Shown one piece after another: positions 1-12,500 of a DNA stretch of 64,000 nt. The first letter of the stretch is position 1. Each line of letters begins with the position of its first letter. Position numbers and translations under genes: made by a program. This DNA comes from Crotophaga sulcirostris (Eukaryota; Chordata; Aves; Cuculiformes; Crotophagidae), in the NCBI GenBank assembly GCA_013397455.1, contig VYZB01000016.1:4109612-4173611 (forward strand). The letters run 5' to 3'. The notes under the pieces are model-generated. The model ran no database searches. It was not told where the DNA came from and saw only the letters and a program-made list of their open reading frames with translations.

Positions 1-1917
1 TGAAAGAGCAGTAAAGGTCAAGGGGATAAGAGACTTTATCAGGACTTAATGAATCTAGATGCTTCTGTGACTCTGTAAAATCAAAGTAATGGTGTTGAAA
101 GGTGTAAAATATTTTTTTACATAGAGTTAGATATTATTATTTTGGTGTTTGCTACATAGAAAATGTCGCAACTTTTAATGAAATATCTTCTTAGAGAGGA
201 TTTAAACCACAAGGGCTTTGTCTTTTGAAATAGTTGGTAATCCTCTGAGCTCAGAAGCCAAGAAAAATTGGAATGTGCTGTTGTGCATCAGTAGATCTGG
301 TGCGTATCCTTCTGTTGTTACTGCCAGCATGTTTAATATTGTTCAGACTGAAGCAGCCTATGTAGCATGTTTCATGGGATCGTCTTTGTAATGTAAATAT
401 TTTAAAGGAGAGGGCTTATGCCAAGATGTTCTAGTTCACCTGTTAATCTCCCGTAGCAAAATCACCTGCAAAAAACAAACCTTGTTTATCATCTGCTGGC
501 ATTTTTCTCAGGCTGCAGTGGGGCAAATTAATTTCTAGTGTCTCTACAGGGCATTTCTGACGAAGCTGCTCTACCTGTATGGGTTGGTCCATTACTATGC
601 AAGGATCCAAGCATGAGTCCTGGAGGATGAAAGTCCCATCAGCTGAGCAGCAGTTCAGAGTGCCGCGTGGTGTAACTACAGGGCTTTCCCCTCTGCAGCT
701 TGCTCACTTGGTGCTGGGTCCTCTGACTCGTACCGTGTGTGCAGCAGGCAAACACAATGTATACATGCACTTGGCTTCAGAAGAACCTGGGTATCAGCAA
801 TTCATGAGTGTCTCTTACCTATTAAAAAATGCAAACTCCTCTCTAGTTCTGTTTGGCTGTTCGTGAGCTTGGTAAGTTTAAAATTCTCCACAGTGTGCTT
901 TCTTACCATTTTTAGCTATAATGTATTCATTTTGCAAAGCCTAATTGGGTAAGGCCAAGCCTTACACCTCAGAATTGCCAACATAACAGATTGGTGGAAA
1001 AAACCCTGGTGCAAAGATCTTTGTTTGGCTGAGATATTGTTGTTCATAAATGTTGTATACGTGCATCAAGAGGAAAACTCCAGGAACTATACGTCATGCT
1101 TGGAGGCTCTTTCAAAATAATTATGTTTGCATGAACTAAAATAAAATGATTCTACTGTAGATAGGCTCAAGCAGTAATATTTATTTTAGATATTGTAATC
1201 AAACAAAATTAAGTTTACTGGTAACTCGGAGTGTGTGTCTTAACTTTGGCTTTGCTTTTCATTTCTATTGCTGGCAGTGGTTCTTTTTGAACATTTACTA
1301 AATATATTTCTTTAGAGTACTTCCCAGGCTGTAACTAGCTGCTGTATCCATAATCAGTTCTTTTTATGGTAAGATTATGTGCCAAGGAGATATGAATTAG
1401 TGAACTGAATATTTAGGACACAAAAAAAGATCTTTTAACTGACTAATTTTGGCTAAGTTGCCAAAAGTTTGTATCTGAGAGATTGCTGTTTTCTTTGTAC
1501 TTAACCCAGGAAAGCTGTGATAAGTAGTGTGGGCTATAGTCAGATTGCTCATTATTGACTTTTTAATGGAGTTCCCTGTAGTCTGTAGCAGAAGCCAACA
1601 AAAATAAACTGCAGCAGAATGCCTGTCCTTACTTGTTGGATAAACTCTGAGAGACCTCCTCCCTACCATACCGTATTTTGGGTATTTCTGTTTCCTGTCT
1701 GGATACCAGTGTATTACTAATGTTTGGGGGAGTTCAGTCATTTCTTAAAGGGAAAGTGCCTTTTTTTATGTCACAACAAGCATTGTTTATATGACTCTTT
1801 ATAGACTGGATGCTGTTACTATTTGAAAAATAGGAAACATTAAACAAAAGAGGTATGACTGCCTGTCCTCCAGCTTTGTTTACTTTTATACTTTACTGTA
1901 CACTCTTTCTTCCACAG
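1..1917 (+). other. TENM1: Intron upstream of the transmembrane exon (5' end outside window)
   Basis: This stretch ends at the acceptor CTTCCACAG at 1909-1917 and has no recognisable coding segment. An open frame at 579-866 does not resemble the teneurin cytoplasmic domain. The sequence is AT-rich and I see no repeat that I can name. It is read as intron because the next exon begins in the last base of a split codon. Confidence 0.7.
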
Positions 1918-2156
1918 GCATTTCCTATTCAAAACAGGAACAGGGACCACACCGCTGTTCAGTACTGCAACTCCAGGGTACACAATGGCATCCGGCTCTG
2001 TTTATTCCCCTCCTACTCGGCCACTACCTAGGAACACTCTATCCAGAAGTGCTTTTAAATTCAAGAAATCTTCAAAGTACTGTAGCTGGAAATGTACTGC
2101 ACTGTGTGCTGTAGGGGTCTCAGTGCTGCTGGCAATACTGCTGTCCTACTTCATAG
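1918..2156 (+). CDS. TENM1: Teneurin-1 exon: end of cytoplasmic domain and transmembrane helix
   Basis: The exon opens with the last base of a split codon and then reads 79 full codons beginning HFLFKTGTG, a start shared by teneurins at this exon border. Residues 30-38 (SPPTRPLPR) form a proline-rich basic stretch of the kind that binds SH3 domains in the teneurin tail. Residues 43-54 are basic ([12 protein letters not shown]) and mark the cytoplasmic face, and a hydrophobic helix runs from about 61 to 86, continuing into the next exon. Cys 55, 59 and 63 near the membrane could be palmitoylated, which is inference. The acceptor is CCACAG/GC and the donor is ATAG/GTGAG, phase 1. The Met at 1985 is internal to the frame and not a needed start. 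No signal peptide is expected, since the helix acts as signal anchor in a type II protein. Confidence 0.93.
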
Positions 2157-5100
2157 GTGAGTCCCTTTTTTTCTAATTGTCACCATGAGCAGGGATGTTT
2201 GATGCACTGTGTGTGGACTGTGACATACTAGCTTTTCACCAGCCAAGTTTTGGTAACAGTAAAAACCACAACCATGATTTAATGAAAACTCCCAATTGTT
2301 TAGATGAAATAGAAAATTCGAATGTTTTGCAAGCATTCTGCAGCATGATAGCAGGTGAATTAACTTCAAAGAAGTGTTTGAACTGCAATTAAGCTATGTG
2401 GTGTCTAGTCCTTTTGAAATATGTGTGAAATATAGGCTGTAAAAATTCCATTATGTGAATATAACTTGCAGCATAGCAATGGAAGTCTTTTCGTCTCATT
2501 TTGCATGAGCTATAACTAATATAGCATTTAGGAATGCTAACTATCACTTATTTCACCATTACATACACGTTTGTGTATAGAACTAAAGGAAGAGTCTAAT
2601 ACAGACTTTAGATTCCAAGATAGGGAAAATAATTGTCCAAAATGACAACATGCAGAGAAGATGCAGACTTCTTCATCTCTTGTGGGTTGTTTATTTGTAA
2701 TTGTTCCTTCTCTTCTCTGTTTGTTAAATTCCATTTTTGTTTTAGTGGATTTCCTTTATTTTTTCATGTCTTTACTTGTTTAATTTCCTAAAATTTTGCT
2801 ATAAATATTACATAATTTGAGTTGTAGGTACTTAATCCAGTAGTGCTTCTGTATGAGAAAAATGTTATTGACTTTAGTAAGGAAACAGAACAGGTTTTGT
2901 CCAGATTACAGATTTTTTCACCTCTTGAGTCCATAAATGGTCTTCAAAAACTTTCTTTTAACTGTTTGGTTAATTAGAATTCACCACAGTTATTGAAATA
3001 TGTGTGTAGAGGTGTGGGTTTTTTGTATTGGTTCCACTCAGATTCAGAGTCTTAAGAAGTCAAGGAAAGAAAATAGAAAGAGGAGAGTCAATCTCTCCTT
3101 CCCTCTTTTTAAAATCAGTCTAAATTAATAATAAAACCTAGAAGGCCTTATGATCCTTAAATCTTCTTTGCCTTTGTTGAAACAGGCTTGCTACATTTCA
3201 ATCCAAGGCACAGCGTAAAAGCCTTTGAAGTAGTTCTTACTGGGCTGAAGCTGCTGTGAACAATGCAAGAAATCGCGTTGCTGAGTAGCTGGAGAAATTT
3301 CTCTCTGCCTTGGCAAAGCAGAGCTCCCTGAGCACCTTTTCCACCTCAGCTACCAACCCCAAAGAGGAAAAGGCTTCTATGCAAATGTAGTGCTTGCAAC
3401 TGCTGTCCAGTCACTTTCAATCAGTGGATTTTTGGTTGTTTTGTCTGAATGTGCCCAGGAATATAGAAGTGTAATTTAGACTTCAGCTTTGACGCAACAT
3501 CTTTTTTTAAGTGGGATTGAAATAATCACATTTATAAAATACATTAATTGTTTATATTCTCTGTAAGTCATCAGAAACAAACATCTGCTAATAAATACAT
3601 ACATAAATAGAAAAGTAAGCCTTCAGCATGAAGTATCACTGTCAAGAATGGGGAAAAACAACCATACAGATAGTAAAATATTGAAGACTTGATTCTGACC
3701 TGAGCTCTGCTCTTTGCTGGCCCCAAAGAGCCAGATTAGTTATGAATCTGAGGGGCATGAGAATATAGCTGTACTGGATTATTTCTCCCACAGGCACATT
3801 ACGAAATATAAGCATGTCTAATGTGCCTCTATCCCTGCATTCAGGAAAAAGAGCCGAGCTTTCCAGTGAGTGAGAGCTTTCAGCTCCACACATCATTTAT
3901 TCGCATACCCTATAAAAGAAAAAAAAACCAAATATAGCTGTACAACATTTCATGGGCGCATGCCAGCTCACATCCTTGCTGAAATAAACAATGCACAAGG
4001 GCCTTCCTCTGCCCGTAGTCAATAGGGAGCTCTTTGCCTGCTGGTGATATTACACATATTTCAGCTAACTCAGCAATCTAAATGTAAAATCCAGCACTCA
4101 GGGACACTCTCCAGAGAACTTCAGGTCCATAAAACTATGAATGGATTACACTCATTCGTATGTGTGGTTTTGCCATCTCTACAGATGTAATATCAGAAAT
4201 ACTCTCCATTTAATAGGCCATCCAAGTATAAATTGGTGGAAATCATTTATGTAAGATGGAAAAGGTCCTTCATCTTGGTTAACCGTTTCATGGCATAAGT
4301 GTGAAAGGGAAATGACTGAGTAGGAAGTTGATCATAACATAAAGAGATGGGAAGGACTGCAGTATTGTGTGACCTCTAACATCCCGTGATGTGCCTCTAA
4401 CACAGTGGTCTGGCTTGTCTCCTGAGCTTTATAGCAGCTGAGGTGGTATGTCGCATTTGTAAAGCCAGTTGGAGACATGTTTTGAACTTCACAGAGTGTG
4501 AAAATGGTACAGCTCTTGCTGCAAAATATCCCAGTACACATTGAAAGGAACTTGATGTGGCTGATGTCCACTGCGTGACTGTGGCAGCTGCAGACTGAAG
4601 AACTAATAGGACTGCTCGCCTGGTGAACGGTGGTGAAACCAGGCCCTTTTCAGAAAGGCAGAGAGATGAACACGTCATGCACAGGCTTATTTTAGTTGGA
4701 GTGGATGTGGGGTAGAAAAAGTGACTTCGGATCCCACTGCCTCTGCTCAAGCAACATAAGGCAGAAGAGACAGTTTGCTAGACTTCATGTCTGCCTTTGC
4801 AGAACTGCTCAGTCAGTTACTGCTCCGTCAATTAGCCCAGCCAGAGGAAGGAGCTGCATTGAGAGTCTGGTCTGTCTTGCACTTCTTCCATCACTCTGAC
4901 AGGAAAGGCTCCTACATTTACAAAGTCTACAAAGAGGAGGTGAGAGCAGAGGATGTCAGCATGGGGAGAGACCTGAGAAAAAGCTACATTGTAAGACCAT
5001 TTAATTCAGTCTTGGAAGTCACAAAAAAATCAAAAACGTTATTTCAGTCTGAAATAAAGTCTTACTTCCAGCCTCTCTGCATATTCTTGCTTTTCTAGCC

Positions 5101-6516
5101 TTTGTAGTCTCCCGCAACCATCTTGCAGTGTACAAAATGTTTAAGTTTACCATTCTTGTCAATGAGACCAGCTAATTTTTAGAGAAAAGAGGAGCTGTGG
5201 AAAATGTTGGTCCTTTGTTTGGAGGCTTCATCTGCTGTTACATGGTTGAGAAACAATGAATTAAGCCACAGAAATATGCAAGTGCTGAAACAAAAGATAG
5301 TGCAGCAACATACAGAAGAGTGGAATTAAAAAACAGATCTAGTTTACAGTAAAGGATTCAAGGAAAAGCTCACTGAAATAATGTGTTAAAAAATGATGAG
5401 GAGTAAAGAATATAAACTGCCTCATTTTGGGATCAAGATTACATTGAAATTTCTTCAATCTGCTCATTTGCTTAACTGCTATCCATAATCAGATTTGCAA
5501 CCAAGGATGAAAATAGCAATTTTTTTTCCAACTTGAGCACTTTAGAGTCTTCCTATTTGAAAGGCTAGGAAGAGCAGTTTTAAATTTATGCCATGAAAGA
5601 GTAAGAAATATTAAGTTACCTTAGTTTGAACTCTTTCTGTATGCACATTAATAGTTTTACCCAAACTTCATACAGGGGATATATGCGAGAGTCAGAAATA
5701 GAGTCCAACTTTACCACATGCAAGACAAAACAGAACCTTGTCCTCCTTGTCTCCATGGGATGCCTTATTCAGCATCCATCATTTGCAGTGAATGAATGAA
5801 GGGAAAGTTTTGTAGAGTGACTCCTGAGTCAAACATGAGCGGGGAACTACAGCTGTTTGCAATATGTTCTTGCATAGCACAGACTCTGACCAAGTGTATC
5901 AACAGACTGTTTGGTACTGTTCTAATTATTTCTTCTTTAGGGTAGATAAAACAACTGAATGAAATTAATGAGAATTTGGGGGCATTAGGGCCTCTCTTTC
6001 TTCCCCAGGAATCCCTGTGGCAGTGATTCTCCGTTGCCAATGGCACTATCTGGATGGGCAGTCTAAGTCGATACAACAAGTTAGTGCCATTCTCACTGTG
6101 CGTGAAACCAAAGAGGCAAACGGTTTTCCTCAGTCAATACTGGAATTACACAAAACCAAATTCAGTCAACTAAGCTTGAAGAGTTGCACACTGAATGACT
6201 GCATGCCTCTGTCATGAATATTGTCTTATGTCTACTAAATAGGTTTCTGTTAACATAAGACATTCGCTGAATACACAGCAAGACCTGACCTATTTAGTCT
6301 GGCCGCTGCTGTCCCAACTTCTTCACAACAATCTGTCATACTTCCAGGTCTGTTGAGCATTTTACCCTCTGTGTACCTTGGGTTTGATCATTTTGTTAGA
6401 CTTCTCCTGACTGTTTGCTGCAGAGCAAAGAATATACACCAGCCAGCTGTTCTTCTTGATAAAGCAAATATTTAAATACCAGTGATAACAGAAGGACATG
6501 TCTTCTGCAGCGGGGT

Positions 6517-6580
6517 AAAAAAAAAAAAAAAAAAGGGAAAAAAAGGAANAAAAAAAAAAAAAAAAAAGGAAAAAAAGGAA
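6517..6580. repeat. A-rich low-complexity tract with an ambiguous base
   Basis: The tract consists of an 18-A run, GGG, seven A, GG and AA, then N at 6549, then again an 18-A run, GG, seven A, GG and AA. The two halves (6517-6548 and 6550-6580) differ by one G only. The pattern suggests that one unit was written twice around a gap or join, although a true tandem duplication is possible. Confidence 0.9.
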
Positions 6581-9500
6581 TTTTATTTAATTACAAAGGC
6601 CACAGAACCATTTTTATCACTTCTGCTTGCTATGAACAGTTAAGCAAATCCATTTTGGACAGAAGACAAAGCTAACATTTAGACTTAACAACTGAAACAT
6701 CTTCTGGGAAAACTTGTAGTTTATATTTCATTCTATGGGAAACAGTAGAAGAACTGCTGTTATACTGTGATAGAGATGACCATACAGTCACAACACAAAT
6801 TGCAATTGAAATGTGTATGGAAAAGAGGTACCAGACTTGAGCGCTATGTTTGATAATTGCAGATAATTCCCATTTTCCACATTTGTATAAAAATAGACAC
6901 ATTGTGCTTATTCTGTGGTTATTATATTGTACATTCATTTTTTCTATCCATCTGAAAAAATTACTGTTTTATCATCATCTCAAGATATTTAAAGTAAGCT
7001 GAAAAATTATATATTAATAGATTTCTAATAGTGGACACCTATCTTCAGAGTTATCTCAAAAACTTACTGAGAATAATAACAGAGCAACTTAAAATGTTTT
7101 GAGGTAGAAAGAGAAGAATGAGGTGGCCAGGAAAAATAGTAAATAGGTTTCATCATTAGAGGAGACTGACAGAGAAGGATTCAGAGTGTGAAAATTACAG
7201 CTGAGGGTCAATTAACTCTCCTGCAGGTGAGTTATAAGTGATCCTTAAAAATTAGAAAATTGTCTGTTTCTGCAGACTGGGGTTAACTTTCCATGTCTCC
7301 AGTGGTGTTTCAGAGCTTGTTGTCTGTGGTTCTCCCATATTACTCAGGATTTAGTGTGGCAGCTGCTGGCAGTCACATCTGTTCACAGATTGCAGAGGAC
7401 CAGATGCCTTTCCTGTTGGACTCGGTAGCAGAAGTCATAGTACAGCAGAACCACCCTCCCCAAAACTAATGGACTTATAACCGTGACAATTATAGGACTG
7501 AATTTTTGTGACTAAAGCAATGACTGAGTATACCTGTAATCAAAAGGAATCTATTTTACTTTATCGCTAAAGAACAATATAATATTTCTTTTTGATTGCA
7601 ATGTCAAGTTAACATTATTCTGCAATTTCTAAAGATCAGTTACTGACAGGAATGAGGAAAACAACTTAATTAATAATGCCATTTAAATTGAATTTTTATT
7701 ACAATACACAGCATAGGTATTGTAATTAACAGGCATGAGGGAGAATATAGTTAGTTGCCATTAATCACCTTTACTTTCATGATGTGTTTATAAAAACTGT
7801 TTTTCTCTTTGACCTGCATTTAATTTTGAGTATTGTAATGTTATTGGCACTGAGAGCTTCATCAAGAACTTCTGGTTTTCTGGTTTAGCTCCCCATTTCT
7901 GTCTGCTTTCCTAGACCGTGCTGGGAACTTAGTGATGACTAGAGCTTCACTGAAGCATGTTGGTTGGAAAGAGGTTCCCTGTCCGCACATATGTGGCAGA
8001 TTTTACAGTTTGCCAGCTTTGTGCTTTCACCCCATTTCTCAATCCATCAAATCAGAGGCATTGAAGTAGATGAATACATTTATATAGCTGATTCTTAAAA
8101 AAAAAATCATAAATATTTTGCCTTTCCTCTTGGTCTGTTGTCATCATTTGAAGAACGTGCTCTAAGATTTAACAATCTACCAGATCCACATATCATAGTG
8201 TATGCAAACTACCATCCAAAAATCTACAGCAGGCAAGCTCTTCTGTGAACCTTTCTGAGAAAGCATATCAGGTATACAAGTGTGGCTTCTTAATGTTGTC
8301 AGGTTCCGCCAAACACTTAGGAGAACCACATCAGTTCCTCCTGATCCTCCTAAATGCGTGCCTCTATCTGGAGCTGTGAAGGCAGCCAGTGTTTCCAGCA
8401 TAGAAAGTACATCATTCCTTGCAAAGTCATAGGTGACTTCTTATCTTAATAATCATGTCTAACAAAAGATTTATTTTCCTTGGTATCACATATTTATGTC
8501 TTTTAGATATCTGTATGAGTTTCATGTAATGTTTACAGCATTGCTGATGAGCTCATTATGCCTCCTTAGTGTGGAAATATTTTGTAAACAACAATTTCTT
8601 ATGTTTACAAAATTCTTTCAGAACTGGGAGACAAAGAATGACTAGTCAGAGAAAGAAGTTGTTATGCCTCACCACCGTATTGGTCTGAATTGGGCTGAAA
8701 GTGTTTTAAACCTTTCATTGCAATAATACAAAATCTGAACATGTCGAACATGTATTTCATGAAACATGAACATTAAATTTGTTTTCTTGTCTCTTGCAAG
8801 AATACCATTATGGTTAATGCCTTTGGTTGATGTTTTTCTAAGCAAAGATCTTGTTACTGTGTTTCAGACTAAGTGCAAAGCAAAATATAATATTTACTAT
8901 TTCAGGAGTGCATGGTATTAATATTTGATTGGTGGTGTGGATGTCACATGCTGTTATTGTTAGTGGCACTGAGAGTGAAACGTTCATTGAGAAAGATAAT
9001 CCTCACACAGAAAGATGCTGGAACATGTAATTGGCAGTCAGGAGGTTAAAAGAGACTTGACGAGATTTCAAGGGATTAAAAAAGTTAATCCGTCAAGGAA
9101 CATACCCACCTCTGCTCAAAAAAAGGCTTGTATTCTAATTAAGATTTATCGCAAGGGTTTTGGCAGTATTCCTGTCACCCTTCCACTTTTGCCCAGTGGA
9201 GCAAATTGAAACTCAGTAATCCTGGCAATATAACGGATGTAGTAGTAAACTGCAAGAAGGCATAATGTTGTTATCCATAGGTCCCACCCTATGTAATTCT
9301 GCCATCATATTGTGATGCAATATGATGTTTTTTCAAAATCTGGATGGTGTTTCCATGAATACTGAAATCTCTTGCAAGCACTTATGTAGAGCTGTAGACT
9401 GTTCTGCACTCCTATAATCTTCTGGCAGACCCCCAAATAGTAGCAATTTTTCAGTCTAATGAGAAATTAAAGTTAAATTATACCCCCTACTTTTTCTTCG

Positions 9501-12500
9501 TAAGTAGCAAGCTTCGATTAATTTAGAGTTGTAGTTCCTATTCTATGAATGGAGATAACTGCGTAGAATATTTTAGTAGTATGTAAGCATGTGTAATACT
9601 TCAAATGCCCGCTTATGTTTAAGAAATATTGCAAAGCAGAGATTAAATTACTCAGGTGGTTACTCAAGTTGTTGTGGATATAGTATTACAGTCTTCTCTT
9701 TTTTGCTGATAGTTTCCATTAATTTCTAATTTGTGTCTGTGAAGAAAGAAGCCAGCCCTTAGAGATGTGCTATCTGCTGTGATGTGTGAATTATAATACA
9801 TGTATTAAAACTGCTATTTGGGGTATGAATTGCATCTTTTATAAATTGCATTTTCTCGGTAAAATGAATCTTTTCTATGAACAGAACTACTTGCTCTCTT
9901 TTTGAATGCTTTAAAAAATCATTCTATTAAAAATGTCTGATTTAGATGAGATTTTGGTAAAACTCTCCATACAAAAGCACTTTAGAATAAAAAGGTCAAG
10001 TACATGTGTCCAAACTTGCTGTGAGCAATATCATTTGATGTTACATTTATGACTGAGATCACAAGAACACATGAGTTTTATATAGGTGTAATTACCCCAC
10101 TGCAGTGATTAATTATGGATGAAAGTTAGGTGTCCTCTGAAGTAGACAGGCATCTTTAAATATGAGATCCTTCATTTTCACATTGATGCCGTTTCAGACA
10201 ACTTCATTCACCAAAAAAAAAAAATGCAATCACTTAGGAATCATCACCTGTCACAGCATTTGTAGTTTTATAATCCAAGAATCACAATGTGCTACAACTG
10301 TTTAGATGCTGTGGATGTTTGCATTTGAAATGCTTAGTTTTCCTCCATAATAAAACCAGTCAAACAAAACCAGAGTGGTTTCACCACCACCATTTGATGA
10401 AATATCAGCCATTAGTTTGCAATCCTTATGTCAATTCAGCTGAAGCCAAAAGTAGAGGATAATTTTAAAACACATACTTATTACTGATCTAATGTCTTTT
10501 CACACATTAAAAGGAGTAGTCAGTTTTCTCCTTCAATTTTATAAGTGACTGCTACTTTAGAGCTAAGACTGCCTATTCTTAATATCACCTGTAAGATTTT
10601 ATAGTTCAGTCTCTGATTTTATTTCACGGGGGTAAAAAAATCAATGTGAAACTGTAATCCTAACTTGTTTTTCCCAAGACCTTCATAACTCTTAAAAAAT
10701 ACAGTGTGGCTTATAAACTGGCTTGCAAGCAACAAATCACACACCTTACAAACAATTAACAGTAAGGTTGTCTTTATGTCATAGATTCCTTTCATAAATC
10801 TTATAGGATAAATTATTTCTTTCTGTTTGCTTTTTATTAGTAGTATTTGTCATGTACCTGCAGTACATCTTTGCTTACAGGAATGGTTTCATAAAAGCCA
10901 TGTCTCATTTTAGTGAGGCCTCTGGAGAAACACCATGTGTTATTTCAATACACATAAAATGCATTAATGGTGACATAATAAAGGATGCTCCATCTAGTAG
11001 CCAGTCCCTCCTGTGTGGCTCAGACACACAGCTGCTTAGGCAGTTGTGATTCCTGGTGACATGGTGAGGAACTGTGTCCCTGTGAAGAACTGAGCTAAAA
11101 CAAAGTGTGGTGGAGAGGCTTCCGTAGGGGGATGATTGCAGTCACTGAGTTGACTTAAACCTTAATGGGTTTGAATCAAGAATTTGTACAAGATTGTTTG
11201 CTTGTACAGGTAGCTAATGGGTTACAAGTTTATGTTGGATGTGTAGAGGTAATGTAGAGTTGTGTAAAAAGGCGTCTTTGATGGTGAACTCAAATGTGTC
11301 CACTCTGGTTTTAAATATGGATTTAAGTGGAAATTCTGTGGTTTTGCAAATTGATGTTGTTGGTTTATGCATCTGCATAATTGCACAGTTCAGATAGGTG
11401 AGTGGCAATATCATGGGTAGATCTAAATCACTGTGAGGAAGTTCTGTAGATTACAGGTTATTTTGGTTTGGCCTCAATCATGTACCTTTGATCTACAAGT
11501 GGACCACTGTAATCATGATATCATGAAGCCTAACAAACAGCAAAGGATTAGAAAACCTATATATTGACTTGCACATTCAATCAACTTGCATATGATCTCA
11601 GCAGGAAATTAAAAACAAAAGCTAATTTATGGAAAAATATGTAGTTCTAATCACAGTTTAGCACCGTGGGGTTCCAAATAACACTACAATCTCTACATGC
11701 AGATGCTTTCATCTTACATTCCAGATTTGGTGACATTCCAAAAGTTCTTATCAAACCTTATTATCAACTTTTATTAAAGCTTATTACATTTCTCCTTATT
11801 GCATGTTTGCTGTAATGTTCTGTCATTCTTAATATGGAATAAAAAAGCTTTGATCTTTTTTAGCCAGTCATGAGATGGAAATATGCAACACAAGTATTTT
11901 ACTATATACTACAAAATCCCAGCTCAGTGCATCCTTTGAACATCAGATTAATTGGCCCCTGTTTCTTTTCCCTTTGGTTCTTAAGTCTTTTTATCAGACT
12001 GCACTTCTCTGTGCCATCACCATGCAAATAGGTTAAGCATGATCATATCATATAGTGCCCTTTCATTATTATATCCCTCAAGAGATTTTTGGTTTTTCAT
12101 TGGGGTTGGGGTGTGTGTGGTTTGTAATAACTAAGGCTTTTGGACTATTAAAATGGTTGGACCCATTCATTGATGGTCTTGCCTAAGAAAGATGTTTCCA
12201 GTGAGTTTTGAGATGTTACATCGACACTGCTTCTCTTAACACTTCTTTTTTATGAGGGCTGCAATCTGAAGGATGTCGCCCTGAGCAAGACTTCTGTTGG
12301 AGTTGTGGAAAAAAACTGACAGAGATAAGCACAAACCTGAGCCTCAGCTGTTTTCCAGAAAGCAAGTTAAAGGGAAGGAGTTAAAGATTGAGAAGGAGGA
12401 GAGTAAAGAAATGCCTGAAGGAATACAGAGAAGTAATTATCCTGCAGTCTTAACCTGGTCTTGAAAAGCATAAATCAGGGGAAACTTTTTTTCTCCCCTA

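Noticed and set aside
579..866. Open frame of 95 codons upstream of the transmembrane exon as a cytoplasmic-domain exon
   Set aside because: The residues do not resemble the teneurin cytoplasmic domain and no acceptor and donor of fitting phase were seen; the true preceding exon should lie upstream of the window.
1985..2176. ATG at 1985 as the start of a small membrane protein
   Set aside because: The frame is open upstream to the acceptor at 1917 with family-typical residues (HFLFK), and it runs into the intron after the donor at 2156, so this is an internal Met of TENM1.
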